A DNA stretch of 64,000 bases from JAWXCM01 sp034408745 (GTDB lineage: Bacteria > Acidobacteriota > Terriglobia > Bryobacterales > Bryobacteraceae), in contig JAWXCM010000113.1 of NCBI GenBank assembly GCA_034408745.1, positions 7,812-71,811 of the forward strand. The letters run 5' to 3'. The translations under genes and the position numbers were made by a program. Positions 42,836 to 50,838 of the stretch are shown piece after piece; the first letter of the stretch is position 1; each line of letters opens with the position of its first letter. Under the pieces are notes generated by a model. It saw nothing but the letters and a program-made list of their open reading frames with translations. It was not told the DNA's origin and searched no databases.

Positions 42836-42872
42836 GCGGCCGGACGGAAGTTCGGGCATTCCGTCCGGCCGC
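42836..42872 (-). terminator. Strong 14-bp hairpin between cupin and DedA genes
   Basis: A perfect 14-bp inverted repeat (42836-42849 with 42859-42872) with a 9-base loop lies 56 bases downstream of the cupin stop on the minus strand and 33 bases upstream of DedA. It probably terminates cupin transcription, though the following minus-strand bases (ACAATTTCCC) hold only a short T-run. Confidence 0.7.
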
Positions 42873-42928
42873 GAAGGTGGGTGGTTACTATTTGGTTGCC
42901 GGCGCGGTTGCGTGCGTGGTTGCGGGAA

Positions 42929-43300
42929 TCAAATCCACTGCTGATTTTCAACCGTCCGTTCATTTGTCACGTTGCCTGTGTGATGCGTGGCCGCAGGCTC
43001 GAAAAGCATTACAGATACTTCATTTGCAGCCACCGGGCGGTGTTCGGTGCCCCGAGGCACGATGATGAATTCCCCTTCATGAATGGGGACGCTATATTCG
43101 CCTGATTCGCCACGATAATCCATGCGAAATTCGCCCTGAATTACTAAAAACATTTCATCTTCGCCGGCATGGTGGTGCCATACGAACTCACCCTGAAACT
43201 TGACCAGCTTGACGTGCTGACCGTTCAGTTCGGCCACGATTCTGGGATTCCAGTGATCGGAGAACCGCGCCAGCTTCTGGGAGATGTTTACCGGTGTCAT
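42929..43300 (-). CDS. Single-domain cupin protein
   Basis: Protein of 123 residues from the ATG at 43300 (a GTG at 43321 would add seven residues). Cupin motif 1 is FVWHHHAGEDEMFLVIQGEF with the three metal-binding positions His, His and Glu, and motif 2 is GEFIIVPRGTEHRP with the last His. Such small cupins bind a metal and act as isomerases, dioxygenases or sensors; the substrate cannot be inferred. It is divergent from a DUF1080 gene about 50 bases away, and a strong hairpin follows its stop. Confidence 0.82.
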   Translation of the reverse strand: MTPVNISQKLARFSDHWNPRIVAELNGQHVKLVKFQGEFVWHHHAGEDEMFLVIQGEFRMDYRGESGEYSVPIHEGEFIIVPRGTEHRPVAANEVSVMLFEPAATHHTGNVTNERTVENQQWI

Positions 43301-43350
43301 CAGGAGATCATAGCGGTTCACCCGTCCGACTGTGATAGAACAAGCTCGAC

Positions 43351-43959
43351 ATGCGACTCGTTCTTCTGCTTAGCCTGGCACTGGCCTGTTTGGGTGCTCC
43401 ACCCGTCAAAGAGAAGGGATTCAAACCTCTGTTCGACGGTAAGTCTCTAAAAGGATGGGACGGCGACTCCCGTCTCTGGAAGGTAAAAGACGCGACAATC
43501 GTGGGCAACACCGACGGCATCGAACTGCCCCACAACACTTTCCTCATCTACAAAACGAAGAAGTTTGCCAACTTCATCCTGAAAGCCGACGTGAACCTTC
43601 GCAATCACAACAGCGGCATCCAGTTCCGCAGCGAGGAACTTCCCGAGTACGTGGCGGCCGGACTTCAGGCCGACATGGCGGAAGGCAACTGGTGGGGTTC
43701 CATCTACGACGAAAAGGGCAAGCGCGGCGTGATGGTGAACGGCTGGAAGGGCAAGGGCGAGACTGTGGTGAAAGCGAAGGACTGGAACAGTATCGAGATT
43801 CGCGCCGAGGGCGACCACATCCAGATATTCCTGAATGGCCTGCAGACCGCCGACCTGCACGATTCGGCCAAAATGGAAGGCATTCTCGCACTGCAGCTGC
43901 ATCGCGGTCCGGGCATGCAGGTGCAATTCCGCAACATCCGCATCAAGGAGCTGAAGTAA
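43351..43959 (+). CDS. Exported DUF1080-family protein (3-keto-disaccharide hydrolase type)
   Basis: Protein of 202 residues with a signal peptide (MRLVLLLSLALACLGAPP; a cysteine at 13 could also serve as lipid anchor). The DUF1080 concanavalin-like fold is marked by FKPLFDGKSLKGWDGD, NHNSGIQFRSE and WNSIEIRAEGDHIQIFLNG. The family acts on 3-keto-glycosides in periplasmic sugar breakdown. It is the first gene of a plus-strand block with isomerases and oxidoreductases, four bases before a TIM-barrel gene. A short or absent promoter gap to the divergent cupin suggests a shared control region at 43301-43350. Confidence 0.85.
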   Translation: MRLVLLLSLALACLGAPPVKEKGFKPLFDGKSLKGWDGDSRLWKVKDATIVGNTDGIELPHNTFLIYKTKKFANFILKADVNLRNHNSGIQFRSEELPEYVAAGLQADMAEGNWWGSIYDEKGKRGVMVNGWKGKGETVVKAKDWNSIEIRAEGDHIQIFLNGLQTADLHDSAKMEGILALQLHRGPGMQVQFRNIRIKELK

Positions 43960-43963
43960 CCAT

Positions 43964-44935
43964 ATGAGCAAGAGAACCTCCATCGGCTCGTGGGCCTACA
44001 CCATCGGCCCCTACGGCCCCAATCCCATCGACTTTGAAACCGTCTGCACGCGCCTGAAGGAACTGGGCTTTGATGGAGTCGAGCTCGGCGCCTTCCCGCC
44101 CCATCCGAATCCAGGCAACCCGAACGGGCCGGACGACACATGGCCAGGCGCCATGCCCGGCAAGTCCGAGCGCGCGGAACTGAAGGCGAAGATGGCTGAA
44201 CGCGGCCTCGGCTTCAGCGGCATCGCTGCCAACCTGTGGGGCGAGAAGCTGATCAACACCGACGACCAGTCGAAGTACATCTCCGAGTTCCGCCGCAATT
44301 CCGAGTTCGCCAAAGACCTCGGCATTCAGGGCGTTCGGGTCGACTGCGTCCAGCCCCCCACCATTCACCGTGAGGTCGATTACGCCACCGCGCTCGATCG
44401 CGTGGTCAAGACGTGGAAGGTGTGCGCGGATATCGCCGCCGACAACGGGCAGTACGTCACGTGGGAGTTCGAACCCGGCTTCGCGTTCAACAAGCCGAGC
44501 GACGTGGTGCGCATCCACGACGGTGTCGATAAAGCTAACTTTGGCCTCCAGTACGACACCTGCCACGGCCAGATGGTCGGCGTCCACGGCGCCCGCCAGG
44601 AAGGCGAGAAGGAAGTGTTCGCGAACCAGATCGAGTTGATCCACCTGCTCTCCGGCCGCATCAACCACATTCACCTGATCGATTCCGACGGCAAATGCCA
44701 CAAGGACGCGAACGGCGAGGATGAAACCTCCGCGCATCCTCCCTTCGGGCTCGGTTACCTCGACTTCGATGCGATTGTTCCGGAACTGGTGAAGGCCGCA
44801 CGTCTGCCGCACGACTGGTGGACCATCGACTTGTGTTTCTGGCCCGACGCCTGGGCTGCCACCGCAACCTGCAAGACCGCTATCGACGCACTGATCGTGA
44901 AGTACGGAGGCGACAGCGCAGGAGTCTCCGCATGA
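43964..44935 (+). CDS. Sugar phosphate isomerase/epimerase family TIM-barrel protein
   Basis: Protein of 323 residues of the AP-endonuclease-2/xylose-isomerase-like barrel group. The barrel strands and metal-ligand positions are visible in ITWEFEPGF-like region (YVTWEFEPGFAFNKP), FGLQYDTCHGQMVG and INHIHLIDSDGKCH, giving the usual Glu, Asp/His and His set. There is no signal peptide, so it should be cytoplasmic. It may act as isomerase, epimerase or lyase on a keto-sugar. Its stop overlaps the start of the next oxidoreductase gene by four bases. Confidence 0.85.
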   Translation: MSKRTSIGSWAYTIGPYGPNPIDFETVCTRLKELGFDGVELGAFPPHPNPGNPNGPDDTWPGAMPGKSERAELKAKMAERGLGFSGIAANLWGEKLINTDDQSKYISEFRRNSEFAKDLGIQGVRVDCVQPPTIHREVDYATALDRVVKTWKVCADIAADNGQYVTWEFEPGFAFNKPSDVVRIHDGVDKANFGLQYDTCHGQMVGVHGARQEGEKEVFANQIELIHLLSGRINHIHLIDSDGKCHKDANGEDETSAHPPFGLGYLDFDAIVPELVKAARLPHDWWTIDLCFWPDAWAATATCKTAIDALIVKYGGDSAGVSA

Positions 44936-46116
44936 AGGAACTCCGCGTCGGAATGATCGGTTACGGCTTTATGGGCCGTACTCACTCAAACGCCTACAAG
45001 CGGCTTACGGACTTCTTCCCGGTCCAGCACAAGCCGGTGTTGAAAGCGGTCTGCGCACGCAATGCGGAAAAAGCGCAGGCATTCGCCGATAACTGGGGCT
45101 ATGAGCGGGTGGAGACCGACTGGCGCAAAGTAGTTGACGCGCCGGATATTGACCTCATCGACATCGGGTCGCCCAACGACACCCACTTTGAAATCGCTCT
45201 TGCCGCCGCCAAAGCCGGCAAGGCCGTGGTCTGCGAGAAGCCGCTGGCGATGAATGTGGCTGAAGCCGAGCAGATGGTCGCCGCGGTGGAAGCGGCCGGT
45301 GTGCCGAACATGGTGTGGTTCAACTACCGCCGTGTTCCGGCCATCGCGCTCGCCAAACAGCTGGTCGACGAGAACCGCATTGGACAGGCATTCCACTATC
45401 GCGCGACTTATCTGCAGGACTGGACCATCTCGCCCGACGTTCCTCAGGGTGGCGCCGGACTGTGGCGGCTGGACGCGAGTGTCGCGGGCTCCGGTGTCAC
45501 CGGCGATCTGCTGGCGCATTCCATAGACAGCGCGATGTGGCTGAACGGCGCCATCACCCGCGTGGTGGCCAAAACCGAGACGTTCGTCAAAGAGCGCAAG
45601 CACGCGGTAACCGGTGAAGTGCAGCCGGTGGGCATTGACGATGCCTGCATGTTCCTGGCGGAGTTCGCCAACGGCTCGATGGGCACGTTCGAATCGACGC
45701 GCTATGCCCGAGGCCGCAAGAACTTCAACACGTTTGAGCTCAACGGAGCCAACGGAAGCGTGTACTTCGACCTGGAAGAACCCGAGTATCTGCAGTACTT
45801 CGAATACATGCAGCTGCAGTCGGGCAAGAAGGTCGAATCCCACGTGACGGGCTGGCGGAAGATCCACACCACAAACTCCGAGCACCCGTACATGAATCGC
45901 TACTGGGTCCCTGGCACCACGATCGGTTATGAGCATACATTCCTGAACGCTCTGGCCGACTTTGTCATGGGCATCGAGAGCGGGACGCCTACGCAACCCG
46001 ATTTTCGTAATGCTCTGCAGACGCAGCGCGTGTGCGATGCGGTACTGCTGTCGGCACGCGAAGGCCGCTGGATGGACACAGGCGTCGATCTGCCCGCATC
46101 CAGAGCAGCCGTGTAG
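44932..46116 (+). CDS. Gfo/Idh/MocA-family NAD(P)-dependent sugar oxidoreductase (cytoplasmic)
   Basis: Protein of 394 residues from ATG 44932, which overlaps the previous stop (ATGA); the upstream opening at 44818 lies inside that gene. The Rossmann motif GMIGYGFMGRTHSNAY is at the N-terminus, the catalytic Lys is in VVCEKPLAMNVAEAE, and the C-terminal alpha/beta domain carries the substrate-binding YRATYLQDW and DLLAHSIDSAMWL. No signal peptide is seen, so it is the cytoplasmic counterpart of the exported enzyme at 48790. It would oxidise or reduce a cyclic sugar hydroxyl, often at C3. Confidence 0.88.
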   Translation: MKELRVGMIGYGFMGRTHSNAYKRLTDFFPVQHKPVLKAVCARNAEKAQAFADNWGYERVETDWRKVVDAPDIDLIDIGSPNDTHFEIALAAAKAGKAVVCEKPLAMNVAEAEQMVAAVEAAGVPNMVWFNYRRVPAIALAKQLVDENRIGQAFHYRATYLQDWTISPDVPQGGAGLWRLDASVAGSGVTGDLLAHSIDSAMWLNGAITRVVAKTETFVKERKHAVTGEVQPVGIDDACMFLAEFANGSMGTFESTRYARGRKNFNTFELNGANGSVYFDLEEPEYLQYFEYMQLQSGKKVESHVTGWRKIHTTNSEHPYMNRYWVPGTTIGYEHTFLNALADFVMGIESGTPTQPDFRNALQTQRVCDAVLLSAREGRWMDTGVDLPASRAAV

Positions 46117-46133
46117 AGCGTCTAAATCACGAT

Positions 46134-46313
46134 CTATTCGGCAGTCTCGTGCGAGCGGCTCGTTTTGCGGAAAGGCAGCAGTTGATGCAGCGCAACCGGC
46201 ACTTCATCCGGGTGCGAGGCGCACCAGGCGACGATCCGCTCCAGCTTGAGTGTGTCGTCGAGAATAGCGCTGATCTCCATCAACTCGGCTTCGATCATTT
46301 CTGGCTGTCGCAT
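46134..46313 (-). CDS. Small ORF of 59 codons in a gene gap
   Basis: In the 278-base gap between the oxidoreductase and the sulfatase, the minus strand carries an ORF from ATG (46313-46311) to TAG. It starts MRQPEMIEAELMEISAIL, continues with LKLERIVAWCASHPDEVPV and ends in a basic segment (LLPFRKTSRSHETAE). The composition (acidic amphipathic start, single Trp and Cys, no rare-residue bias) looks like a real small protein, and a GGGA site lies a few bases upstream. I recognise no family. The rest of the gap shows nothing else. Confidence 0.45.
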   Translation of the reverse strand: MRQPEMIEAELMEISAILDDTLKLERIVAWCASHPDEVPVALHQLLPFRKTSRSHETAE

Positions 46314-46394
46314 AGCAGTCCCAGCATGGCACGTTTAAGCTGCCGGAAGGGCGCTGCCGGACAATACGAATAACCTGACTAATCGTTCACACAT

Positions 46395-47741
46395 ATGAAT
46401 CGTCGAACGTTCCTTGCGACACCACTGGCTGCTGCAGCGGCCCAGACAACACGGTCGAACATTCTGCTCCTCCTCGCCGATAACTGGGCGTATCCTCACG
46501 CCAGTGTGTACGGCGACCCTGTGGTCCGCACGCCGGTCTTCGATTCGATCGCAAGGCAGGGCGTGTTGTTTACCAACGCGTTCGCGCCGAACCCGTCTTG
46601 CTCGCCTTCGCGCTCCAGCCTGCTCACCGGCCAGGAGACGCATCGCCTGGGATCGGCCGCGAACCTGTATGGTCCTCTGGCAGCCGCCATCCCGACTTAC
46701 CCCGAGTTGCTTGCGAAAGCCGGATATTTCATCGGATTCAGTGGCAAGGGCTGGGGGCCAGGCACTGCAAAACCGAATCCGTCCGGCCAGTCGTTCCCCA
46801 GCTTCGAGGCCTTCCTCAAAGCCGCTCCGAAAGGCAGGCCGTGGTGCTTCTGGTTCGGCAGCCATGACCCGCATGTCCCCTGGGATCGGGGCCGCGACAC
46901 GGCAAAACCGGACGCCTCGAAGATCCGCATCCCGGCGTTCCTGCCCGACGTGCCCGAAGTTCGCGAGGATATCCGCGACTACTACTCCGAGGTCCAGCAG
47001 TTCGACCGCGAGTGCGGCGAGCATCTCGCGCAAATCGAACCCAAAAGCACGCTCGTCGTGATGACCAGCGACAACGGCTGGCAGATTCCCCGGGGACTCG
47101 CTAACTGCTACGACACCGGGGTGCGGATTCCGCTCACCGTGCGCTGGCCTGGCCGCCTGAAGCCGGGTACGAAACGAACCGATTTCGTCAGCATCGCCGA
47201 CCTGGCGCCTACGTTTGTCGAAGCCGCTGGCGTTCAGGTTCCGAGCCAGATGACGGCCCGCACGCTGCTCAGAGACACCGGCCGGGACTGCATGTTTCTG
47301 GAGCGCGAACGGCACGCCAACGTGCGCCGGGGGGACCTGACGTATCCGATTCGAGGGATTCGAACCCGGGACTGGCTGTACTTGTGGAACCTCGAGCCGG
47401 ATCGCTGGCCCGCCGGTGACCCGGAGCTCTACTGGGCCGTCGGGCCCTACGGAGATGTCGACAATTCGCGATCGAAGCAATTGCTGAGTACCCGGAAGTC
47501 CCAGCCGTTCTTCGACCGCGTGTTCGGCAAACGTCCCGCCGAAGAGTTGTACGACGTACGCCGAGACCCCGATCAGGTCCTCAACCTGGCCGCTGATCCT
47601 GCCCACGCCAGGACGCGGGCGGAACTGCGCCGCCGTGTGGAGCAGTGGATGCGCGAAACGGGCGACCCGCGGTCGGCGGGACCCACCGATTTCTTCGACA
47701 AAGTGCCATATACGGGCGCACGCGCCAGAGGTGGCGAGTAA
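46395..47741 (+). CDS. Exported sulfatase
   Basis: Protein of 448 residues. The N-terminus MNRRTFLATPLAAAAAQ is a short Tat-like signal. The formylglycine motif is CSPSR (Cys69) followed by SSLLTGQ, so it is a type I sulfatase needing a maturase, which is not in the window. The metal pocket includes LLADNW at 26-31, where the usual Asp-Asp is Asp-Asn, GFSGKGWGPG, and TSDNGW near residue 220. It would release sulfate from sulfated glycans in the periplasm. It is placed among sugar-oxidation genes, suggesting use of a sulfated polysaccharide. Confidence 0.87.
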   Translation: MNRRTFLATPLAAAAAQTTRSNILLLLADNWAYPHASVYGDPVVRTPVFDSIARQGVLFTNAFAPNPSCSPSRSSLLTGQETHRLGSAANLYGPLAAAIPTYPELLAKAGYFIGFSGKGWGPGTAKPNPSGQSFPSFEAFLKAAPKGRPWCFWFGSHDPHVPWDRGRDTAKPDASKIRIPAFLPDVPEVREDIRDYYSEVQQFDRECGEHLAQIEPKSTLVVMTSDNGWQIPRGLANCYDTGVRIPLTVRWPGRLKPGTKRTDFVSIADLAPTFVEAAGVQVPSQMTARTLLRDTGRDCMFLERERHANVRRGDLTYPIRGIRTRDWLYLWNLEPDRWPAGDPELYWAVGPYGDVDNSRSKQLLSTRKSQPFFDRVFGKRPAEELYDVRRDPDQVLNLAADPAHARTRAELRRRVEQWMRETGDPRSAGPTDFFDKVPYTGARARGGE

Positions 47742-47775
47742 CTATCCGCCCCCTGGACCGCGCCTTATCTCTTTC

Positions 47776-48738
47776 ATGCAACTCACCCGCAGAGACATTG
47801 GCAGGGCGGCGCTCGCCTCCGTGCCACTGGTGCGCGCGCTTCACGCGGCCAAAATCAACTCGAAGGTCAACGGCGTTCAGATTGGCGCCATCACGTACAG
47901 CTTCAACCGGATTGCCTCGCCCGACGCGAATGCCATCCTGAAGGCGTACACCGATATCGGGCTCGGCGAGTGCGAGCTGATGTCGAACCACTGTGAAGGG
48001 CTGGCCGGGGCTCCGGCGATGCCCATGTTCCAGCGCCCTGCCGGCGGCGGACGCCCGCAGCTGACCCCGGAGCAGATCGCCGAGCGCAAAGCCGCAATGG
48101 AGAAGCTGGCCGAGTGGCGCAAGTCGTCCTCGCCCACCACCTGGAAAGCCGTGTCGAAGAAGTTCAGCGACGCCGGGATCGACCTTCACCTGCTCTGCTT
48201 CAACATGCAGGACGCGATGAAGGACGATGACATCGTGTATGGGTTTGAGATGGCCAAAGCGCTCGGCGTGAAGGGCATCACCACCAGCACCACGCTGACC
48301 ATGGCGAAGCGCATCGCGCCGATCGCCGACAAATACAAGCTTCTGGTGGGCTATCACGGCCACGACGCCACGCATGACGCCAATCAGACGGCGACGCTCG
48401 AAAGCTACGACGCGCTGATGGGCTACGGCAAGTTCAACGGCGTCAACCTCGACATCGGCCACTTCACGGCGGCGAATTACGACGCCGTTGAATTCATCAA
48501 AAAGCATCACGCCAAAATCACCAACCTGCACGTGAAGGATCGCAAGAAAGACCACGGTCCGAACGTCGCGGTATGGGGTACGGGCGATACACCGATTAAA
48601 GAAGTAATGCAGCTTCTGAAAAAGGAAAAGTATCCATTTCCCGCCAATCTGGAGCTGGAGTACCCGATCCCTGAAGGCTCTGATATCATCGCGGAAGCGA
48701 AGAAATGCCTCGCCTACGTCAAGAGTTGTCTGGCGTAA
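47776..48738 (+). CDS. Tat-exported TIM-barrel sugar isomerase/epimerase family protein
   Basis: Protein of 320 residues from ATG 47776. The N-terminus MQLTRRDIGRAALASVPLV is a twin-arginine signal. The AP-endonuclease-2-like barrel has the ligand-bearing segments GVQIGAITYSFN, VGYHGHDATHD, NGVNLDIGHFTAAN and ITNLHVKDRKKD. It is a paralogue, in another compartment, of the cytoplasmic barrel at 43964. Family members include hydroxypyruvate isomerase-like and 3-keto-glycoside-processing enzymes. It lies 34 bases after the sulfatase and 51 before an exported oxidoreductase. Confidence 0.85.
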   Translation: MQLTRRDIGRAALASVPLVRALHAAKINSKVNGVQIGAITYSFNRIASPDANAILKAYTDIGLGECELMSNHCEGLAGAPAMPMFQRPAGGGRPQLTPEQIAERKAAMEKLAEWRKSSSPTTWKAVSKKFSDAGIDLHLLCFNMQDAMKDDDIVYGFEMAKALGVKGITTSTTLTMAKRIAPIADKYKLLVGYHGHDATHDANQTATLESYDALMGYGKFNGVNLDIGHFTAANYDAVEFIKKHHAKITNLHVKDRKKDHGPNVAVWGTGDTPIKEVMQLLKKEKYPFPANLELEYPIPEGSDIIAEAKKCLAYVKSCLA

Positions 48739-48789
48739 ACAGGGGTCGCACAAGTTCGGCAGTAGACAGGATTTCTGGAGGTTTTAACC

Positions 48790-50400
48790 ATGTCAGTTTC
48801 GAGGCGCCACTTTTTCATTGGCAGCCTGCTGGCCGGAGCCGTTCCATCCGGTGGCTTCGGTAGCACACCCTCGCTAAAAGCAATGGGGTATAAATCCCCC
48901 AATGAAAAGCTGAATTTCGCCGCGATCGGTTCTGGCGGACAGGGCGCGTCCAACCTGGGCGCTGCCGCACCGACCGAGAACATCGTGGCCCTTTGCGACG
49001 TCGACGACCGCCGTGCCGCCTCGACTTTTCAGCGTTTTCCCAAGGCTCCGACATTCCGGGATTTCCGGCAAATGCTGGATAAAGAGGGCAAGAATATCGA
49101 CGCGGTGATCGTGGCCACGCCGGACCACATGCACGCAACAGCAGCCATGTGGTGCATGGAGCGCCAGAAGCACGTGTACGTGCAGAAGCCGCTGGTCCGC
49201 ACGGTTTGGGAAGCTCGCCAGCTTCGCGAAGCCGCCCACAAGTACAAGGTCGCCACGCAGATGGGCAACCAGGGCTACTCGAACGAAGGCACGCGTCAGT
49301 GCGCCGAGATGGTGTGGAATGGCGACATCGGCAACGTGACCGAAGTTCACGCGTGGAGCGACCGTCCGCTGTGGCCGCAGGGCCTGACTGAGATCCCGAA
49401 GGAAGAGCCGGTGCCGTCGACGCTCGACTGGGATCTGTGGCTGGGCGTCGCGGAGAAGCGGCCGTTTACCGCCGGTGGCAAGACCGAACCCGACCGCTTC
49501 GGAGGCTTATTTTATCAGCCGTTTAACTGGCGTGGGTTCTACGATTTCGGTTGCGGCGCGCTGGGCGACATGGCGTGTCATATTCTTGGTGCGCCTAACA
49601 TGGCGCTGCACCTTTCTCAACGTAAAGTGGTCGGCGTCGAGGCGATCAAGATGGAGGGCAAGAGCCCCTTCATGTTCCCGAAAGCCTCGGTCATCCGCTT
49701 TGACTTCGCGCCCTACGGCAACATGCCCGCGCTGAAGGTCTTCTGGTACGACGGTCTGAAGGAAAATCCGAAGATCGCTGGTGTGCCCGAAGGCGAATGG
49801 CTCGGCGACCCGCCGTCAATCATGCGACCTGGTCAGGGTGGACCTGGCGGCGGTGGCGGACGTCGTGGCGGTCAGGGTGGGCCTCCCGCAGCCGCGGGCG
49901 GAGCCCCGGGCAGCCCGCTCCCGACTATGGGACGCGCTGCCGGATACGATTTCCGCTCCCCCGGCCGTACGTTCGACTGGGCCACATTCGAAGCCATGAA
50001 GGCTGCTCCCAAAGAACAGCTTCGCTTCCCGACTCCCGATGGCAGCGTCTTCATCGGCGACAAGGGCATGCTCACCACCGGAACCTATGGCGATGTAACG
50101 CGCCTGCTCCCGGTGGAGAAAATGGCGGATTACAAGATGCCCGCGCCCACCCTCACACGGTCGCCCGGCCACATGCTCGACTTCATCCGCGCAGCCAAAG
50201 GCGGCGATGCTGCCTGCTCTAATTTCGACGTGGCCGCGCCTTTCGTGGAATGGATGCTGCTCGGCGTAATTGCGCTCCGGCATGAAGGCAAGCTGGAGTA
50301 CGATCCCGACAAGATGCGCATCACCAATAACGCAGAAGCGAACAAACTTCTCAAGCCCAATTTCCGCAAGGGCTGGGAATTCCATACCGTCAAGTCGTAA
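48790..50400 (+). CDS. Tat-exported Gfo/Idh/MocA-family oxidoreductase
   Basis: Protein of 536 residues, longer than the cytoplasmic paralogue because of a Tat signal (MSVSRRHFFIGSLLAGAVP) and extra loops. The Rossmann motif reads FAAIGSGGQGASNLG and the catalytic Lys lies in HVYVQKPLVRTVWEAR. A Gly/Arg-rich low-complexity insertion (about 345-370) lies between the catalytic part and the C-terminus. Exported MocA proteins of this type keep a tightly bound nicotinamide cofactor, carried folded through Tat. A good GGAGGT site precedes the ATG. A hairpin at 50412 ends the transcript. Confidence 0.87.
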   Translation: MSVSRRHFFIGSLLAGAVPSGGFGSTPSLKAMGYKSPNEKLNFAAIGSGGQGASNLGAAAPTENIVALCDVDDRRAASTFQRFPKAPTFRDFRQMLDKEGKNIDAVIVATPDHMHATAAMWCMERQKHVYVQKPLVRTVWEARQLREAAHKYKVATQMGNQGYSNEGTRQCAEMVWNGDIGNVTEVHAWSDRPLWPQGLTEIPKEEPVPSTLDWDLWLGVAEKRPFTAGGKTEPDRFGGLFYQPFNWRGFYDFGCGALGDMACHILGAPNMALHLSQRKVVGVEAIKMEGKSPFMFPKASVIRFDFAPYGNMPALKVFWYDGLKENPKIAGVPEGEWLGDPPSIMRPGQGGPGGGGGRRGGQGGPPAAAGGAPGSPLPTMGRAAGYDFRSPGRTFDWATFEAMKAAPKEQLRFPTPDGSVFIGDKGMLTTGTYGDVTRLLPVEKMADYKMPAPTLTRSPGHMLDFIRAAKGGDAACSNFDVAAPFVEWMLLGVIALRHEGKLEYDPDKMRITNNAEANKLLKPNFRKGWEFHTVKS

Positions 50401-50411
50401 CCTCCCCAAAT

Positions 50412-50449
50412 GGGAAGTGATCCGCCGCCCGCACGGCAGGTCACTTCCC
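50412..50449 (+). terminator. Long terminator hairpin after the exported oxidoreductase
   Basis: GGGAAGTGA (50412-50420) pairs with TCACTTCCC (50441-50449), and the inner bases (CC-GCCG with CGGC-GG) extend the stem to about 15 bp with two single-base bulges. It lies 12 bases after the stop at 50400. Confidence 0.7.
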
Positions 50450-50481
50450 TTCCTGCTTCTATCCCACCTACAATTTACTGT

Positions 50482-50838
50482 GTGACTCCCGAGGACTTTC
50501 GCCGTATTGCCCTCTCTTTCGAAGGGGCGGAACAGGGTTCCCACATGGGCTCTGTCGACTTCCGGGTCGGCGGGCACATCTTTGCCACCCTGGCTTCGGC
50601 AAGCGACGGCTATGGCAACCTGATGCTCACACCGGAGCTGCAGGCCGGCTTCCTCGAAGACGCTCCCGATTTCTTTCTGCCAATCAAGGGCGGTTGGGGC
50701 CGAATGGGTATGACCCATATTCGCCTTGCCGAGTCCAGCGAAGAAGTGGTCACCTGGGCGCTGCGGACCGCCTATGACCTGCGTGTCTCGAAGAACAGGA
50801 AGCCTGCCCGAAGCAGCCGCAAAAAGGCGTCGAAGTGA
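50482..50838 (+). CDS. MmcQ/YjbR-family (DUF419) protein
   Basis: Protein of 118 residues from GTG 50482 (the frame opens at 50410 but that part overlaps the terminator). The MmcQ/YjbR pattern is clear: FRRIALSFEGAEQGSHMGSVDFRVGGHIFATL, followed by the helix-rich end with WGRMGMTHIRLAESSEEVV and a basic C-terminal tail. The fold is a CyaY-like double-stranded DNA-binding candidate of unknown function. A TACAAT box at 50469-50474 is seven bases before the GTG, hinting at a leaderless transcript. The stop overlaps the next gene start (GTGA). Confidence 0.82.
   Translation: MTPEDFRRIALSFEGAEQGSHMGSVDFRVGGHIFATLASASDGYGNLMLTPELQAGFLEDAPDFFLPIKGGWGRMGMTHIRLAESSEEVVTWALRTAYDLRVSKNRKPARSSRKKASK

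Noticed and set aside
42836..42872. REP or mobile-element end
   Set aside because: The perfect inverted repeat appears only once in the window and lies where a terminator is expected.
46335..47606. 423-codon minus-strand ORF opposite the sulfatase
   Set aside because: It mirrors the sulfatase coding strand and has no family-like segments; a GC-rich shadow.
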